Part shown: positions 19,630 through 27,730 of the stretch, piece after piece
How positions within the stretch are numbered: position 1 is the stretch's first letter
Layout: each line of letters begins with the position of its first letter
Assembly (NCBI GenBank): GCA_035532475.1
Contig: DATKQY010000031.1
Coordinates: 1-52,145, forward strand
From: DATKQY01 sp035532475
GTDB taxonomy: Bacteria; Actinomycetota; Acidimicrobiia; Acidimicrobiales; Bog-793
Direction of reading: 5' to 3'
DNA: 52,145 nucleotides
Translations under genes and position numbers: made by a program
Notes under the pieces: generated by a model
The model's input: the letters and a program-made list of their open reading frames with translations, nothing else
The model's database searches: none
What the model was told of the DNA's origin: nothing

Positions 19630-22600
19630 CTACCCATCGTCGGGCTCCCCCTCGGCGAGACGGGCGTAGCCGGCGACGGCGGGCAGCTCCCGCGCCTGCT
19701 CCCAGAGGCGGTCGCGCTCGAGCGGGCAGAGCTGGCCGAAGTCGCAGCGCGTGCAGTTGTCGAAGCCGCCTCGGACCCGCGGCCCGGGGCGCGGGGGGTA
19801 GCAGCCCGAGGCGATCGTCGAGACGAGGGTGCCGAGCACCTCGTCGAAGCGGGCCCGGCTCGCCGCGTCGAAGGCGAAGCGGACCTCGTCGCCATCCCGG
19901 TCGAGGAGGCGGTAGCGCGCCGTCACCGCCGGTACGTCGCCCGCGCCGGAGAAGGCGTCTGCCGCGGCCAGCGCGTACACCGCGAGCTGGAGGTGCCTTC
20001 CCCGGTCGAAGGGGTCGACGCTGTCGTAGCGACGCGATCCGGTCTTGTAGTCGACGACGGAGACCGACCCGTCAGGCTCGCGGTCGATGCGGTCGATCTT
20101 GCCGCGAAAGCGCAGGCGGGTCGTGCCCGCCGCGATCTCGACCGGCGGCTGCTCGCCGTCGCCGAACGCCCGCTCCACCCCGATCGGCACGACGCCCGCG
20201 GCGCGGCGCTCAGCGTCGCGCCGGCGCTCGGACTCCAGTCGCTCGAGCACCACCCGGCGGTCGACCTCCCACAGCGCGCGGCGACCGGTGAGGCCGGCCT
20301 GCTCGTAGCGGGCGCACTCCTCGAGCGCGATCTCCCGCAGCCGGGCCGGCTCGTCCGCCGTCGGGAGCGCCGCCCCGGCCGCCGAGCGGTCGATCAGCTC
20401 GCGGACGAAGCGCTCCAGCGCGCTGTGGATGAGCGAGCCCCGGTCGGCCGGGCTGATCTCGGAGCGGTGCTCCGGCTCCTCGACGGCCTCGCACCCGAGC
20501 TCGTGGCGGAGGAAGTACCGGAACGGGCAGGTCGCGAAGTCCTCCAGCCGGGTGGGCGAGAACGGTGCGGGGTCGAGCGGCGCGTCGGCGCCGCCCCCGA
20601 CGAGACCGGAGAACCGGCCCGGCTCGTGACCCTCGCGCGCCGAGACGACGGCGAGTCCCCGGGCGAGCTCGGCCGAGCCCGTGACGAGGTGGTGCCCCTC
20701 GACGTCGCCACCGGCGTCCACACAGGCCAGCAGGGCGGCGCACTCGACCTCGGCGGGCGAGGTCGCCGGGCGCCGGCCCTCGCCGACGGCCACGAGCGAG
20801 CCGGCGAACGTCGGGGCCTGGTGGACGGTGGCGGGAACCCCGATGAAGCGCGAGCGCACCCTGACCCGCCTGGCGCGCCCGTCGCTCCTCGGGTAGGTGA
20901 CCACCGATCGCCCCGAACCGGCGAGGGCGACGGCCAGCCGGCGGCGGTCCCGCTCGACGACGCGGCCCGGCGTCGACTCGTCGAGGCCGGCGGCCTCCCG
21001 GTCCGCCGACGCGAGGAGCGGGCTCGGCGGCGGCCGGCGCGGGAGCGCACCCTCCGCACAGCCGAGGACGACCGTGAGATCGAGGTCGAGGCCCGCCACG
21101 ACCTCCAGCGGACCGACCACGACACCGGTCGGGAACCGGCCGGCCGGTGCCCCCGCGCGCTCCAGGCCGACCGCCAGTGCCTCGGCAAAACCAGCGAGGT
21201 CGGGGCGCGGGTCGAGCACGTCGAGCGTCGAGAGCTCGCCGAGCACCCGGAGGACGAGCGCGTCGGCCGTGGTCGCCGGCGGGTCTCCCCCGCCGCGCGC
21301 TGCCGGCGGTCCGAGGAAGCGGTCGAGCGCCGCCTCGGCCCACCCGGTCAGGGAGAGCCAGCTGGTGGCGGCGCATCCCTCGCGGCAGGTCGCCTCCAGC
21401 GCCTCGACGAAACCCGAGAGCCCCTCGCCCGCCACCTCGGCACGCGCCACCGCCGCGGCGCGACGTTCGCCTGCCGCCTCGGCTGCTCCCGCGTCGCTGA
21501 CGAGCGCCTCCCGCGCCCGTGCGCGCTCGCGCCCGGCGAACCCGCCGAGGCGCGTCCGCCAGCCGGCAGCCCCGTCGTCCACGATGCCCGCCGCCCTCGA
21601 CACCCAGTCCCACTCGCCGACCGGCGCGACGAGACCGTCTGGCCCGATCAGCGGCGCCGATCGCAGCCAGTCGAGCACCTCGCCCCGGGCGAGGACCCGC
21701 CGGTCGCGCCAGGCGAGCGCCAGGTGGACCAGACCCGTAAGGGCGCGGGCGGCGGGCGAGACCTCGAGGCCGTCTGGCCCGGGGCCGCTCCAGGAGACAC
21801 CGGCGTCGGAAAACGCCGCCGCGACGAGGCGGGCGTAGGGCGAGGTCGAGGTGTAGAGGACGGCGACGCGTTCGGCACGCGAGCCGGCGGCGAGGTGCTC
21901 CACGACGAGACGGGTCGCCTCGCGCACCTCGGCATCGGGGTCCTGGGCCTCGACGAGGTCGTCGACCGCGATCGGGAGGGCCGGTCCCGGGAGGGCGCCG
22001 GCGGGAGGGGTGCCCGGCGGGGGCGGAAAGCCGACGGCGGCGAGTGCCCCGACGAGTCGCCACGCCGGCGCGTCCGCAACCTCGTCGCCGACGGTGCCGA
22101 CGTGGACGGTGACGGGCCCTCCGGCCGCGAGGGCGCCGAGGAACCTCGCCTCGGAGGGGCGCATCCGTTCGGGGAGGTGCACCACGACCAGGCCGAGGTC
22201 GGCGGCGTTCCCGGGCACGGCGACCGCCGCCGCGGCGAGCGCTGCCAGGTCGACGTCGTCGTACCACCCTCCCGCGAGCCGCAGACGCGCCGACCGACAC
22301 AGGCCGGCGACGTGCGCGGCGCCCGCCCCGCGGGACTGGAGGCGCCCCATCGCCTCGTCCCCGGCCTGGCGCAGCTCGAGGTAGCGGTCGACCAGCTCCG
22401 CTGCCGTCGCGGGGTGCGCCGCCACCGGCGCGAGCAGGCCGGGATGCTCGCGGAGCGCGCCCCGCAGCGCGGCGGTGAGCGCCACGCGGGTGGCCGGCTG
22501 GCGGCCATCGGCGCGCGCCTGCGCACCGGCGAGAGCCGCCATGAGCTCGGCGAGCGTGAGGAAGCGCACATTTGCGACGCCCCGGCCGCCGCCGGGACGG

Positions 22601-22767
22601 CGCACGGCCGAGGCGAGGCGGTGGCGGAGGCGCACGGCCGACCTGACGGAGGGGCAGACGACCGTGACGGGAGCGAGGGCGTCGCCGGCCTGCGCGACGC
22701 CGACCGCCCTGGCCAGCGCGGCAAAGGCGGGCTCGCCGTGACCGACGATCTCGATCCGCCCGTGCAC
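19630..22767 (-). CDS. AddB-like PD-(D/E)XK nuclease with iron-sulfur staple
   Basis: This 1045-residue protein has an inactive helicase-like N-terminus; no clean Walker A is seen where AddB of Bacillus has one (the start reads IEIVGHGEPAFAALARAVG). The C-terminal nuclease shows RFRGKIDRIDREPDGSVSVVDYKTG. Four cysteines form the AddB iron-sulfur staple: Cys747 (FATCPFRYFL), then Cys1005, Cys1008 and Cys1014 in a CX2CX5C pattern. AddB cuts one strand during double-strand-break processing and, in known systems, helps read Chi-like sites. It is the upstream gene of an addB-addA operon. The GTG start lies 6 nt after a -10-like TATGCT. Confidence 0.9.
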   Translation of the reverse strand: MHGRIEIVGHGEPAFAALARAVGVAQAGDALAPVTVVCPSVRSAVRLRHRLASAVRRPGGGRGVANVRFLTLAELMAALAGAQARADGRQPATRVALTAALRGALREHPGLLAPVAAHPATAAELVDRYLELRQAGDEAMGRLQSRGAGAAHVAGLCRSARLRLAGGWYDDVDLAALAAAAVAVPGNAADLGLVVVHLPERMRPSEARFLGALAAGGPVTVHVGTVGDEVADAPAWRLVGALAAVGFPPPPGTPPAGALPGPALPIAVDDLVEAQDPDAEVREATRLVVEHLAAGSRAERVAVLYTSTSPYARLVAAAFSDAGVSWSGPGPDGLEVSPAARALTGLVHLALAWRDRRVLARGEVLDWLRSAPLIGPDGLVAPVGEWDWVSRAAGIVDDGAAGWRTRLGGFAGRERARAREALVSDAGAAEAAGERRAAAVARAEVAGEGLSGFVEALEATCREGCAATSWLSLTGWAEAALDRFLGPPAARGGGDPPATTADALVLRVLGELSTLDVLDPRPDLAGFAEALAVGLERAGAPAGRFPTGVVVGPLEVVAGLDLDLTVVLGCAEGALPRRPPPSPLLASADREAAGLDESTPGRVVERDRRRLAVALAGSGRSVVTYPRSDGRARRVRVRSRFIGVPATVHQAPTFAGSLVAVGEGRRPATSPAEVECAALLACVDAGGDVEGHHLVTGSAELARGLAVVSAREGHEPGRFSGLVGGGADAPLDPAPFSPTRLEDFATCPFRYFLRHELGCEAVEEPEHRSEISPADRGSLIHSALERFVRELIDRSAAGAALPTADEPARLREIALEECARYEQAGLTGRRALWEVDRRVVLERLESERRRDAERRAAGVVPIGVERAFGDGEQPPVEIAAGTTRLRFRGKIDRIDREPDGSVSVVDYKTGSRRYDSVDPFDRGRHLQLAVYALAAADAFSGAGDVPAVTARYRLLDRDGDEVRFAFDAASRARFDEVLGTLVSTIASGCYPPRPGPRVRGGFDNCTRCDFGQLCPLERDRLWEQARELPAVAGYARLAEGEPDDG

Positions 22768-22773
22768 GCGGCG

Positions 22774-22779
22774 AGCATA
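22774..22779 (-). promoter_or_regulatory. Putative -10 box of the addB-like gene, leaderless type
   Basis: TATGCT on the minus strand ends 6 nt before the GTG start codon. This matches the leaderless layout of other genes in the window. Confidence 0.5.
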
Positions 22780-22796
22780 CGGCGGGGTTGTGTCGT

Positions 22797-22828
22797 CACC
22801 TCTTCCCGCCGTACGGCGGGAAGAGGTG
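22797..22828. terminator. Perfect 32-bp palindrome between zinc operon and addB
   Basis: The half CACCTCTTCCCGCCGT is followed at once by its exact reverse complement, giving a 16-bp arm on each side. It sits 33 bp past the stop of the metal permease operon and 18 bp before the addB -10. A strong RNA hairpin without a T-run fits an actinobacterial-type terminator. A dimeric-protein operator is the alternative. Confidence 0.65.
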
Positions 22829-22860
22829 CGCCGCCGCGTGGGACGCGGCGACGCAGGCGG

Positions 22861-23751
22861 TCACGGAGCGGGCGCTGCCGGCACGGCGCGCCGCCTGCCC
22901 GGCGCCGTCACCGCCCACGACAGGACATAGCAGGCGGTCGCGACGGCGAGGATCGAGAAGCTCGGCGGGAGCGCCGAGACGGCGTACGACAGGGTGAGGC
23001 CCGCCCACATCGACAGCACGGACAGGCCTGCTGAGACCCACATGGCCCGCCACGGCCGGTCGGTGAGCCGCTGCGCCGCACCGGCCGGCGCGGCAACGAG
23101 ACCGAGGAGGAGCAGGGCGCCGACCGCCTGCGTCGCCTCGCCCGCCGTGAGACCGACGAGGGCGAGGAAGCCGAGGCCGAGCAGGCGCACCGGCACTCCG
23201 CGCGCCGAGGCGACGGCCTCGTCCAGGCTGGCGAACAGGAGCGGCCGGGCGATGACGAGGAGCGCGACGACCGCCCCACCGCCGATGCCGGCCGCGACGG
23301 CGGCCTGGGCGCGGGAGAGCCCGTAGATCGAGCCGAACAGGACCTGGACGCTGACCGTCCCGTTGGAGCCGCCCCGCGAAGTGGCGTAGAAGGCGAGGAA
23401 GAGGACGCCGAGACCGAGGATCCAGGCGAAGACGTTGCCGATCACGACGTCGTCGGCGAGGCCCCGCCGGCCGAGCGCCCCCATCACCACGCCGACGAGG
23501 ACGCAGGCGACGAACAGGCCGACGCGCAGGTCGACGCCGAGGGCCAGCGCTGCCAGCGAGCCCGTGAACGCGACGTGGCCGAGCGCGTCGCCGGTGAACA
23601 CCTGGCCGCGCAGCACCACGAAGTAGCCGACGAGCCCGGTGGCGAGGGCGATCACGGTGCCCGCCACGAACGCGTAGTCCATGAAGGGGTGCGAGAGCAT
23701 GTGACCGGCCCCGGTGACCGGGTCGACGAGCGCGAGGACGGGTGCGCTCAT
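22861..23751 (-). CDS. Zinc/manganese ABC transporter permease (ZnuB/MntB type), second copy
   Basis: This 296-residue integral membrane protein of the ABC-3 family has about eight hydrophobic segments. It carries the family pattern FVVLRGQVFTGDALGHVAFTG near the N-terminus and RPLLFASLDEAVASARGVPVRLLG, the loop that contacts the ATPase. It would form the membrane channel for Zn or Mn import with the adjacent permease. The ATG overlaps the stop of the upstream permease gene (ATGA). It is the last gene of the operon and is followed by a 32-bp palindrome. Confidence 0.92.
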   Translation of the reverse strand: MSAPVLALVDPVTGAGHMLSHPFMDYAFVAGTVIALATGLVGYFVVLRGQVFTGDALGHVAFTGSLAALALGVDLRVGLFVACVLVGVVMGALGRRGLADDVVIGNVFAWILGLGVLFLAFYATSRGGSNGTVSVQVLFGSIYGLSRAQAAVAAGIGGGAVVALLVIARPLLFASLDEAVASARGVPVRLLGLGFLALVGLTAGEATQAVGALLLLGLVAAPAGAAQRLTDRPWRAMWVSAGLSVLSMWAGLTLSYAVSALPPSFSILAVATACYVLSWAVTAPGRRRAVPAAPAP

Positions 23752-24692
23752 GAGGGCCCAGTCGCCACCAGGACCGCACGGGAGGCGCGCCGGCCCGCCG
23801 CTGCGGCGGCGGCGTGGCGAGCCGCGACCGCCAGCACGTAGGCGCCGAACGCGAAGGTCGTGAGGAAGAAGCCGACCGGGTAGGGCGAGAAGAACGCCAC
23901 GCCGAGCGCGAGCCACGTCACCACGAGGGCGACAGCGACCGTGAGCACCATGCTGAGGCGGGGCCGGGCGGTGAGCTGCTGCGCCGTCGCGGCGGGCATC
24001 ACGAGGAGGGCGAAGACGAGCAGCGAGCCGGTGATCTCGCTCGCCTCGGCCACCGCCGCGCCGAGCAGCAGCAAGAAGACGGCGGACAGGAGCCGGACCG
24101 GGACCCCCCGTGCCGCGGCGACGTCGACGTCGACGGAGGCGAACAGGAGCGGGCGGCCGATCAGCGCCAGGACGGCGAGGGCGCCGACGCCCGCAGCGAG
24201 CAGGATGCGCACCTGGGTGTCGGTGACGCCGAGGAAGCTGCCGAAGAGCAGCGCGTCGACCCCGTTTGCGAAGCCCCGGTAGAGGTTGACGAACAGGATC
24301 CCCGCGGCGAGCGCGAAGGCCTGGACCGTGCCGATCACGGCCGTCTCGGCGCTGCGTGCGCCCCCGTGACGGACCCGGGGCACCGCGGCGATGACGAGCG
24401 CCGCCACCAGACAGAACCCGAAGTACCCCGCGGCGAGCGGCAGGCCGAGCCACGTCGCGCCCGCCGCGCCGGGGAAGCCGACGAGCGCGAGCGTGTGCCC
24501 CGCGAACGCCTGACGCCGGAGCACCATGAACCAGCCGATCGCGCCCGCGGTGACCGCGACGATGGTGCCCGCCTCGAGCGCGTTCACCATGAAGTGGAAC
24601 GCGAGCAGCTGGCGGAGGTCGGCGACCACGTTCCACGTGAGGGACGGCGCGCCCGGGGCGGCCACGCCCGCGGCAGCGGCGAGCCCGCTCAC
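23748..24692 (-). CDS. Zinc/manganese ABC transporter permease (ZnuB/MntB type), first copy
   Basis: This 314-residue ABC-3 family permease is related to its downstream neighbour. The shared elements are WFMVLRRQAFAGHTLALVGF and RPLLFASVDVDVAAARGVPVRLLS. The two genes likely arose by duplication and form a heterodimer. The GTG start overlaps the ATPase stop, and its own stop overlaps the next ATG, so all three are translationally coupled. A poorly conserved Ala/Arg-rich tail ends the protein. Zinc rather than manganese is inferred from the divergent Zur and SmtB-like genes. Confidence 0.92.
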   Translation of the reverse strand: MSGLAAAAGVAAPGAPSLTWNVVADLRQLLAFHFMVNALEAGTIVAVTAGAIGWFMVLRRQAFAGHTLALVGFPGAAGATWLGLPLAAGYFGFCLVAALVIAAVPRVRHGGARSAETAVIGTVQAFALAAGILFVNLYRGFANGVDALLFGSFLGVTDTQVRILLAAGVGALAVLALIGRPLLFASVDVDVAAARGVPVRLLSAVFLLLLGAAVAEASEITGSLLVFALLVMPAATAQQLTARPRLSMVLTVAVALVVTWLALGVAFFSPYPVGFFLTTFAFGAYVLAVAARHAAAAAAGRRASRAVLVATGPS

Positions 24693-25543
24693 CGGAGACC
24701 GTCGGCGTGGTGACGGTCGCTGTGGAGCGCCGGCGCCTCGGGCTGGCCGACGACGACGAGCCGGCCATCGGAGGTCCGCAGCACCTCGATCGAGGTGTCG
24801 AAGAGCCGGGAGAGCGTCGGGCCGGTGATCACCTCCTCGGGCCTGCCCGCCACGACCCCACCACGGGCGATGTAGACGACGCGGTCGAGGTAGGAGAGGA
24901 TCGGGTTCACGTCGTGGGCGACCATCAGCACCGTGACGTGCTCGACCCGGCAGATGGAGGCGATCAACGCCGCGACGCCCCCCTGGTTCGGCAGGTCGAG
25001 GCTGTCGAGCGGCTCGTCGAGGAAGAGCAGGCGTGGCTTGCGGACGAGGGCCTGGGCGATGAGGAGGCGCTGCTGCTCGCCTCCGGAGAGCTCGCCGACC
25101 GGCCGGTTCGCGTACGCCGAGGCCCCGACCTTGCCGATCACCTCCTCGACCCGGGCGGCCGCGGCGCGCCGCCCCGGGAGCAGTCGCTCGAGGCCGGGGA
25201 TCGGGCTCCCCCAGCGGTCGCCGTCGAGGCCGAGGCGCACGATGTCCGCGCCACGCACCCGCAGCCCCGGGTCGAAGCTGCGGCGCTGGGGCAGGTAGCC
25301 GATCTCGTGGCGCGCCGCGCCGGGAGGCCGTCCGAGCACCTCCACCCGCCCGCTCACGACGGGCAAGAGCCCGAGCGCCGCCTTCACGAGGGTGGACTTG
25401 CCGACCCCGTTCGGACCGAGCACCGCCACGAACGCCCCCTCGTCGACCTCGAGGTCGACGCCGCTCCAGATCGTGCGCCCGCCGAGGCGCACTGATGCGT
25501 CGCGGAAGACGACGGCGGGGGGCGCCGGCGAGGGGTCGGACAC
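24689..25543 (-). CDS. Zinc/manganese ABC transporter ATP-binding protein
   Basis: A 284-residue ABC ATPase with Walker A GPNGVGKST, Q-loop IGYLPQRRSFDPGL, signature LSGGEQQRL, Walker B LLFLDEPLDSLD and switch His in VLMVAHDVNP. The helical region and Q-loop segment match the metal-chelate importer group (ZnuC/MntA). The Walker B aspartate-glutamate pair is intact. The GTG at 25543 is the best start because it gives a short lead before the first beta strand. It lies 95 bp after the binding-protein gene and overlaps the first permease gene by 4 nt. Confidence 0.92.
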   Translation of the reverse strand: MSDPSPAPPAVVFRDASVRLGGRTIWSGVDLEVDEGAFVAVLGPNGVGKSTLVKAALGLLPVVSGRVEVLGRPPGAARHEIGYLPQRRSFDPGLRVRGADIVRLGLDGDRWGSPIPGLERLLPGRRAAAARVEEVIGKVGASAYANRPVGELSGGEQQRLLIAQALVRKPRLLFLDEPLDSLDLPNQGGVAALIASICRVEHVTVLMVAHDVNPILSYLDRVVYIARGGVVAGRPEEVITGPTLSRLFDTSIEVLRTSDGRLVVVGQPEAPALHSDRHHADGLR

Positions 25544-25638
25544 GCCGACCAGGGTCCCACGGCCGACCTCGCGGCCGGGCCGACGTATCGGCCGCAAACG
25601 GCGGACGACCGGCGTCGCTGCTTGCTGTCGGGGCGGAC

Positions 25639-26658
25639 TCACGCCGCGGCCGCCTTCTGCAAGGCGGCGAGGATGCCGCGCAGCTGGCTCGCCTGCCAGG
25701 CCTCGTAGGTGGCCGTCGGCGGCACGAGCGTCTCGGTGATGGTCGCCGTCGGGACGTGGGACGCCTTGCACTCGGCCAGCTGGGCCTGGATGTCCGGGGT
25801 GGTGTTCTGGCTGTTGTAGACGTAGATCTTGATGAGGTGGTGCGAGATCTGGCGGTCGGCGGTGGCCTTGTCGCCGGCGGAGACCTCCGTCCCCTCGCTG
25901 ATCGCCTTCAAGAACGCCCCGGGCGTGACGAGCCTCAGCCCGAGCGACGGCGCGAGCACCGAGAAGATCGATTCCGACGCTCCGACCGGCGTCCCGGCGT
26001 ACTTCGCCCGGATCTCGGCGATCAGCCGGTTCTCGGTCGCGAGCGCGACCGTCGTGAAGTGGCGGGCCTGCGCCGTGAAGTAGGCGGCGTCGCCATGGTC
26101 GATCCCGCCGAGGTCCGCGGCGATGGCCGCTGCGACCCTTCGGACGTCCGCCGGGTCGTACCACCGGTGCGGGTTGTCGCCGTTCTTCAGTCCGAGCAGG
26201 CTGCCCACCGTGAGGACGGTCGAGGTGCCCGCGTCGGCGGCGAGCAGCTCCGGCGCCCACGGGTCGTAGCCGACGCCGTTCACGATGACCAGCTGCGCGG
26301 TGGCGATCGAGCGGGCGTCGGCCGGCGTCGGCTCGTAGGAGTGCGGGTCGGTGTTCGGGTTCGTGATGATGCTGTGGACGTCGACGTGGATCCCGCCGAC
26401 CTGGGCGGCGATGCTGCCCCAGAAGTTCTCGGCCGCGACCACCTGGACGACGGTGCCGGGCCGCCTCCTCGCCCCGGCCTGGGAGGTCGCGCCCGTCGAC
26501 GAGACCGCGGGGGCGGCGCTCGCCAGCCCGAGGCCCAGCGCGAGGGCGGCGCCCGCCACGCCCGCGAGCGCGAGCGCGAGGCCTCGGCGCGGCGACAGGC
26601 GACGCGTCGGGCGTCGGGGATCCGTGCCGCCGGCGGCGGAGGTGGGCGACCCGGGCAT
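25639..26658 (-). CDS. Zinc/manganese ABC transporter substrate-binding protein
   Basis: About 339 residues, of the ZnuA/TroA cluster. A twin-arginine-like basic start and a hydrophobic Ala/Leu stretch (roughly residues 25-50) form a signal peptide. The mature part has the family metal-site motifs TDPHSYEPTPADA, VIVNGVGYDPWAPELL and NPHRWYDP, plus a later ASESIFSVLAP. There is no Cys lipobox, and the His-rich loop of ZnuA is absent. The ATG at 26658 has an AAAGAG-like ribosome-binding site; an ATG seven codons upstream (26679) is the alternative. It is the first gene of the importer operon and divergent from the ArsR and Zur genes. Confidence 0.9.
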   Translation of the reverse strand: MPGSPTSAAGGTDPRRPTRRLSPRRGLALALAGVAGAALALGLGLASAAPAVSSTGATSQAGARRRPGTVVQVVAAENFWGSIAAQVGGIHVDVHSIITNPNTDPHSYEPTPADARSIATAQLVIVNGVGYDPWAPELLAADAGTSTVLTVGSLLGLKNGDNPHRWYDPADVRRVAAAIAADLGGIDHGDAAYFTAQARHFTTVALATENRLIAEIRAKYAGTPVGASESIFSVLAPSLGLRLVTPGAFLKAISEGTEVSAGDKATADRQISHHLIKIYVYNSQNTTPDIQAQLAECKASHVPTATITETLVPPTATYEAWQASQLRGILAALQKAAAA

Positions 26659-26724
26659 CGTGACGGCTCTTTCTCGCATCGGCCGCCCGTGGCCGGCCGA
26701 CCGACCGCCCGGGCACCGCTTGTC

Positions 26725-26774
26725 TGGAATCGTTGCAGTTAAACTAACTCGTGTTGGAAACCGTTGCAAGTTAG
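26725..26774 (-). promoter_or_regulatory. Zinc operon promoter/operator with direct repeats
   Basis: In this AT-richer 174-bp divergent gap, two related elements, TGGAAtCGTTGCA-GTTAa (26725-26742) and TGGAAaCCGTTGCAaGTTAg (26755-26774), lie about 30 bp apart in the same direction. Between them is the inverted repeat GTTA-AAC-TAAC (26738-26748). On the minus strand TTGCAA-N17-TAGTTT could be the importer promoter, lying inside the repeats. Zur or the ArsR protein encoded next door is the likely ligand-responsive binder; this is inference. Confidence 0.6.
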
Positions 26775-26841
26775 CCGGCAGGAGGCCGGCGGCACCCACC
26801 CGCACCAGCGAATATCGTGCGACTCTTATATGCGTCAGTGC

Positions 26842-26847
26842 TAATGT
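26842..26847 (+). promoter_or_regulatory. Putative -10 box of the arsR-zur operon, leaderless type
   Basis: TAATGT ends 6 nt before the ArsR ATG. The 6 nt between (CCGAGG) could be the transcript start region rather than a Shine-Dalgarno sequence. Confidence 0.5.
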
Positions 26848-26853
26848 CCGAGG

Positions 26854-27171
26854 ATGAACAGCGATCCGGCGACCGATCGCATCGCCGGTGCCGCCGCGCT
26901 CATGAAGGCGCTCGCGTCCCCGCTGCGCCTGGCCATCGTGGTCGAGCTGCAGGCAGGAGCGCGTTGCGTGCACGAGCTGCAGGCCGCGCTCGGCGCCGCG
27001 GGACGGACGGTCAGCCAGCCGCTCATGTCCCAGCACCTGAAGGTGCTGCGCGACGCCGGGCTGGTCGTTCCCACCCGGCGGGCACAGGAGATGGCCTACG
27101 CCCTCGTCGACGGGCGCGTCACCAACCTGGTCGACGACGCGATGCGCGCGGGCCTGGCGGGCGCGCGATGA
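26854..27171 (+). CDS. ArsR/SmtB-family metal-responsive repressor
   Basis: This 105-residue winged-helix repressor has the ArsR core: ALMKALASPLRLAIVVELQ, then QPLMSQHLKVLRDAGLVV as the recognition helix and a beta-wing with RRAQEMAYAL. A Cys (ARCVHELQ) sits at the helix-3 region used by some metal sensors, and a C-terminal helix (RVTNLVDDAMRAG) could supply alpha-5 ligands. It is followed by a Fur-family gene, the same pairing as smtB-zur (Rv2358-Rv2359) in Mycobacterium tuberculosis. It probably senses zinc and is autoregulated; the metal is inferred. Confidence 0.9.
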   Translation: MNSDPATDRIAGAAALMKALASPLRLAIVVELQAGARCVHELQAALGAAGRTVSQPLMSQHLKVLRDAGLVVPTRRAQEMAYALVDGRVTNLVDDAMRAGLAGAR

Positions 27172-27225
27172 CGGGCACCACGCCGACGCCGCGGCACGTC
27201 GCGGCGGGCGCTGCGGGGCTCGGCG

Positions 27226-27657
27226 GTGACTGAGCGCCACGACGCCGAGCCGACGGCGCCGGAACGCTCGACCCGCCAAAAGCGCGCCCTCGCCTCGGTG
27301 CTCGACAGCTCCGACGGGTTCCGCTCCGCCCAGGACCTCTTCGCGGAGCTGCGCTCCCGTGGAGAGCGGGTGGGGCTCACCACCGTGTACAACCAGCTAC
27401 GGGTGCTCGCCGAGGCGGGCGAGCTCGACGCCCTGCGCGCCGACGAGGGCGAGACGCTCTACCGTCGCTGCAGCACCGGCGGCCACCACCACCACCTGCT
27501 CTGCCGCGTCTGCGGGCGCACGGTCGAGATCGAGGGGCCCGAGGTGGAGCAGTGGGCCGAGCGGGTGGCGGCGACCCACGGCTTCGTCGACATCGGCCAC
27601 ACCGTCGAGGTGGTCGGCACCTGCGCCTCGTGCGCTCGGCCTCAGCCGTCCGGTTGA
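27226..27657 (+). CDS. zur: Fur-family transcriptional regulator, probably Zur
   Basis: This 143-residue protein has an N-terminal winged helix (STRQKRALASVLD, SAQDLFAELRSRG, GLTTVYNQLRVLAEAGELD) and a C-terminal dimerisation domain. The second part holds CSTGGHHHHLLCRVCG, with a His-rich sensing site and the first CXXC, and a final CASC. The two CXXC pairs form the structural zinc site. Its place behind an SmtB-like gene and beside a zinc-type importer argues for Zur rather than Fur. The GTG start follows the ArsR gene by 54 bp, with no obvious promoter between. Confidence 0.88.
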   Translation: MTERHDAEPTAPERSTRQKRALASVLDSSDGFRSAQDLFAELRSRGERVGLTTVYNQLRVLAEAGELDALRADEGETLYRRCSTGGHHHHLLCRVCGRTVEIEGPEVEQWAERVAATHGFVDIGHTVEVVGTCASCARPQPSG

Positions 27658-27666
27658 CCCGGGGGC

Positions 27667-27702
27667 GGCCCCGCGCGCCGGGGCCGACGCGCCATGGCGC
27701 GT
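27667..27702 (+). terminator. Two adjacent hairpins after zur
   Basis: GGCCCCG-CGCGC-CGGGGCC (27667-27685) is a 7-bp stem with a 5-nt loop. It is followed at 27687-27702 by the perfect 16-bp palindrome ACGCGCCATGGCGCGT. They lie 9 bp after the zur stop and 15 bp before the next -10. There is no T-run. Confidence 0.55.
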
Positions 27703-27716
27703 GCGCCGGCCTCCGG

Positions 27717-27722
27717 TACCGT
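27717..27722 (+). promoter_or_regulatory. Putative -10 box of the alpha/beta hydrolase gene, leaderless type
   Basis: TACCGT ends 8 nt before the GTG at 27731, which supports that start and a leaderless message. Confidence 0.5.
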
Positions 27723-27730
27723 GAGCAGGC

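Noticed and set aside
16990..23034. A 2014-codon open frame on the plus strand opposite the addA/addB genes
   Set aside because: It is antisense to two genes with clear motifs. Long empty frames on the opposite strand are common at this GC content, and its translation is Arg/Gly/Asp-rich with no recognisable domain.
26854..27657. Arsenic resistance operon from the ArsR-family gene
   Set aside because: No arsB or arsC is present. The partner is Fur-like and the divergent genes are a zinc-type importer.
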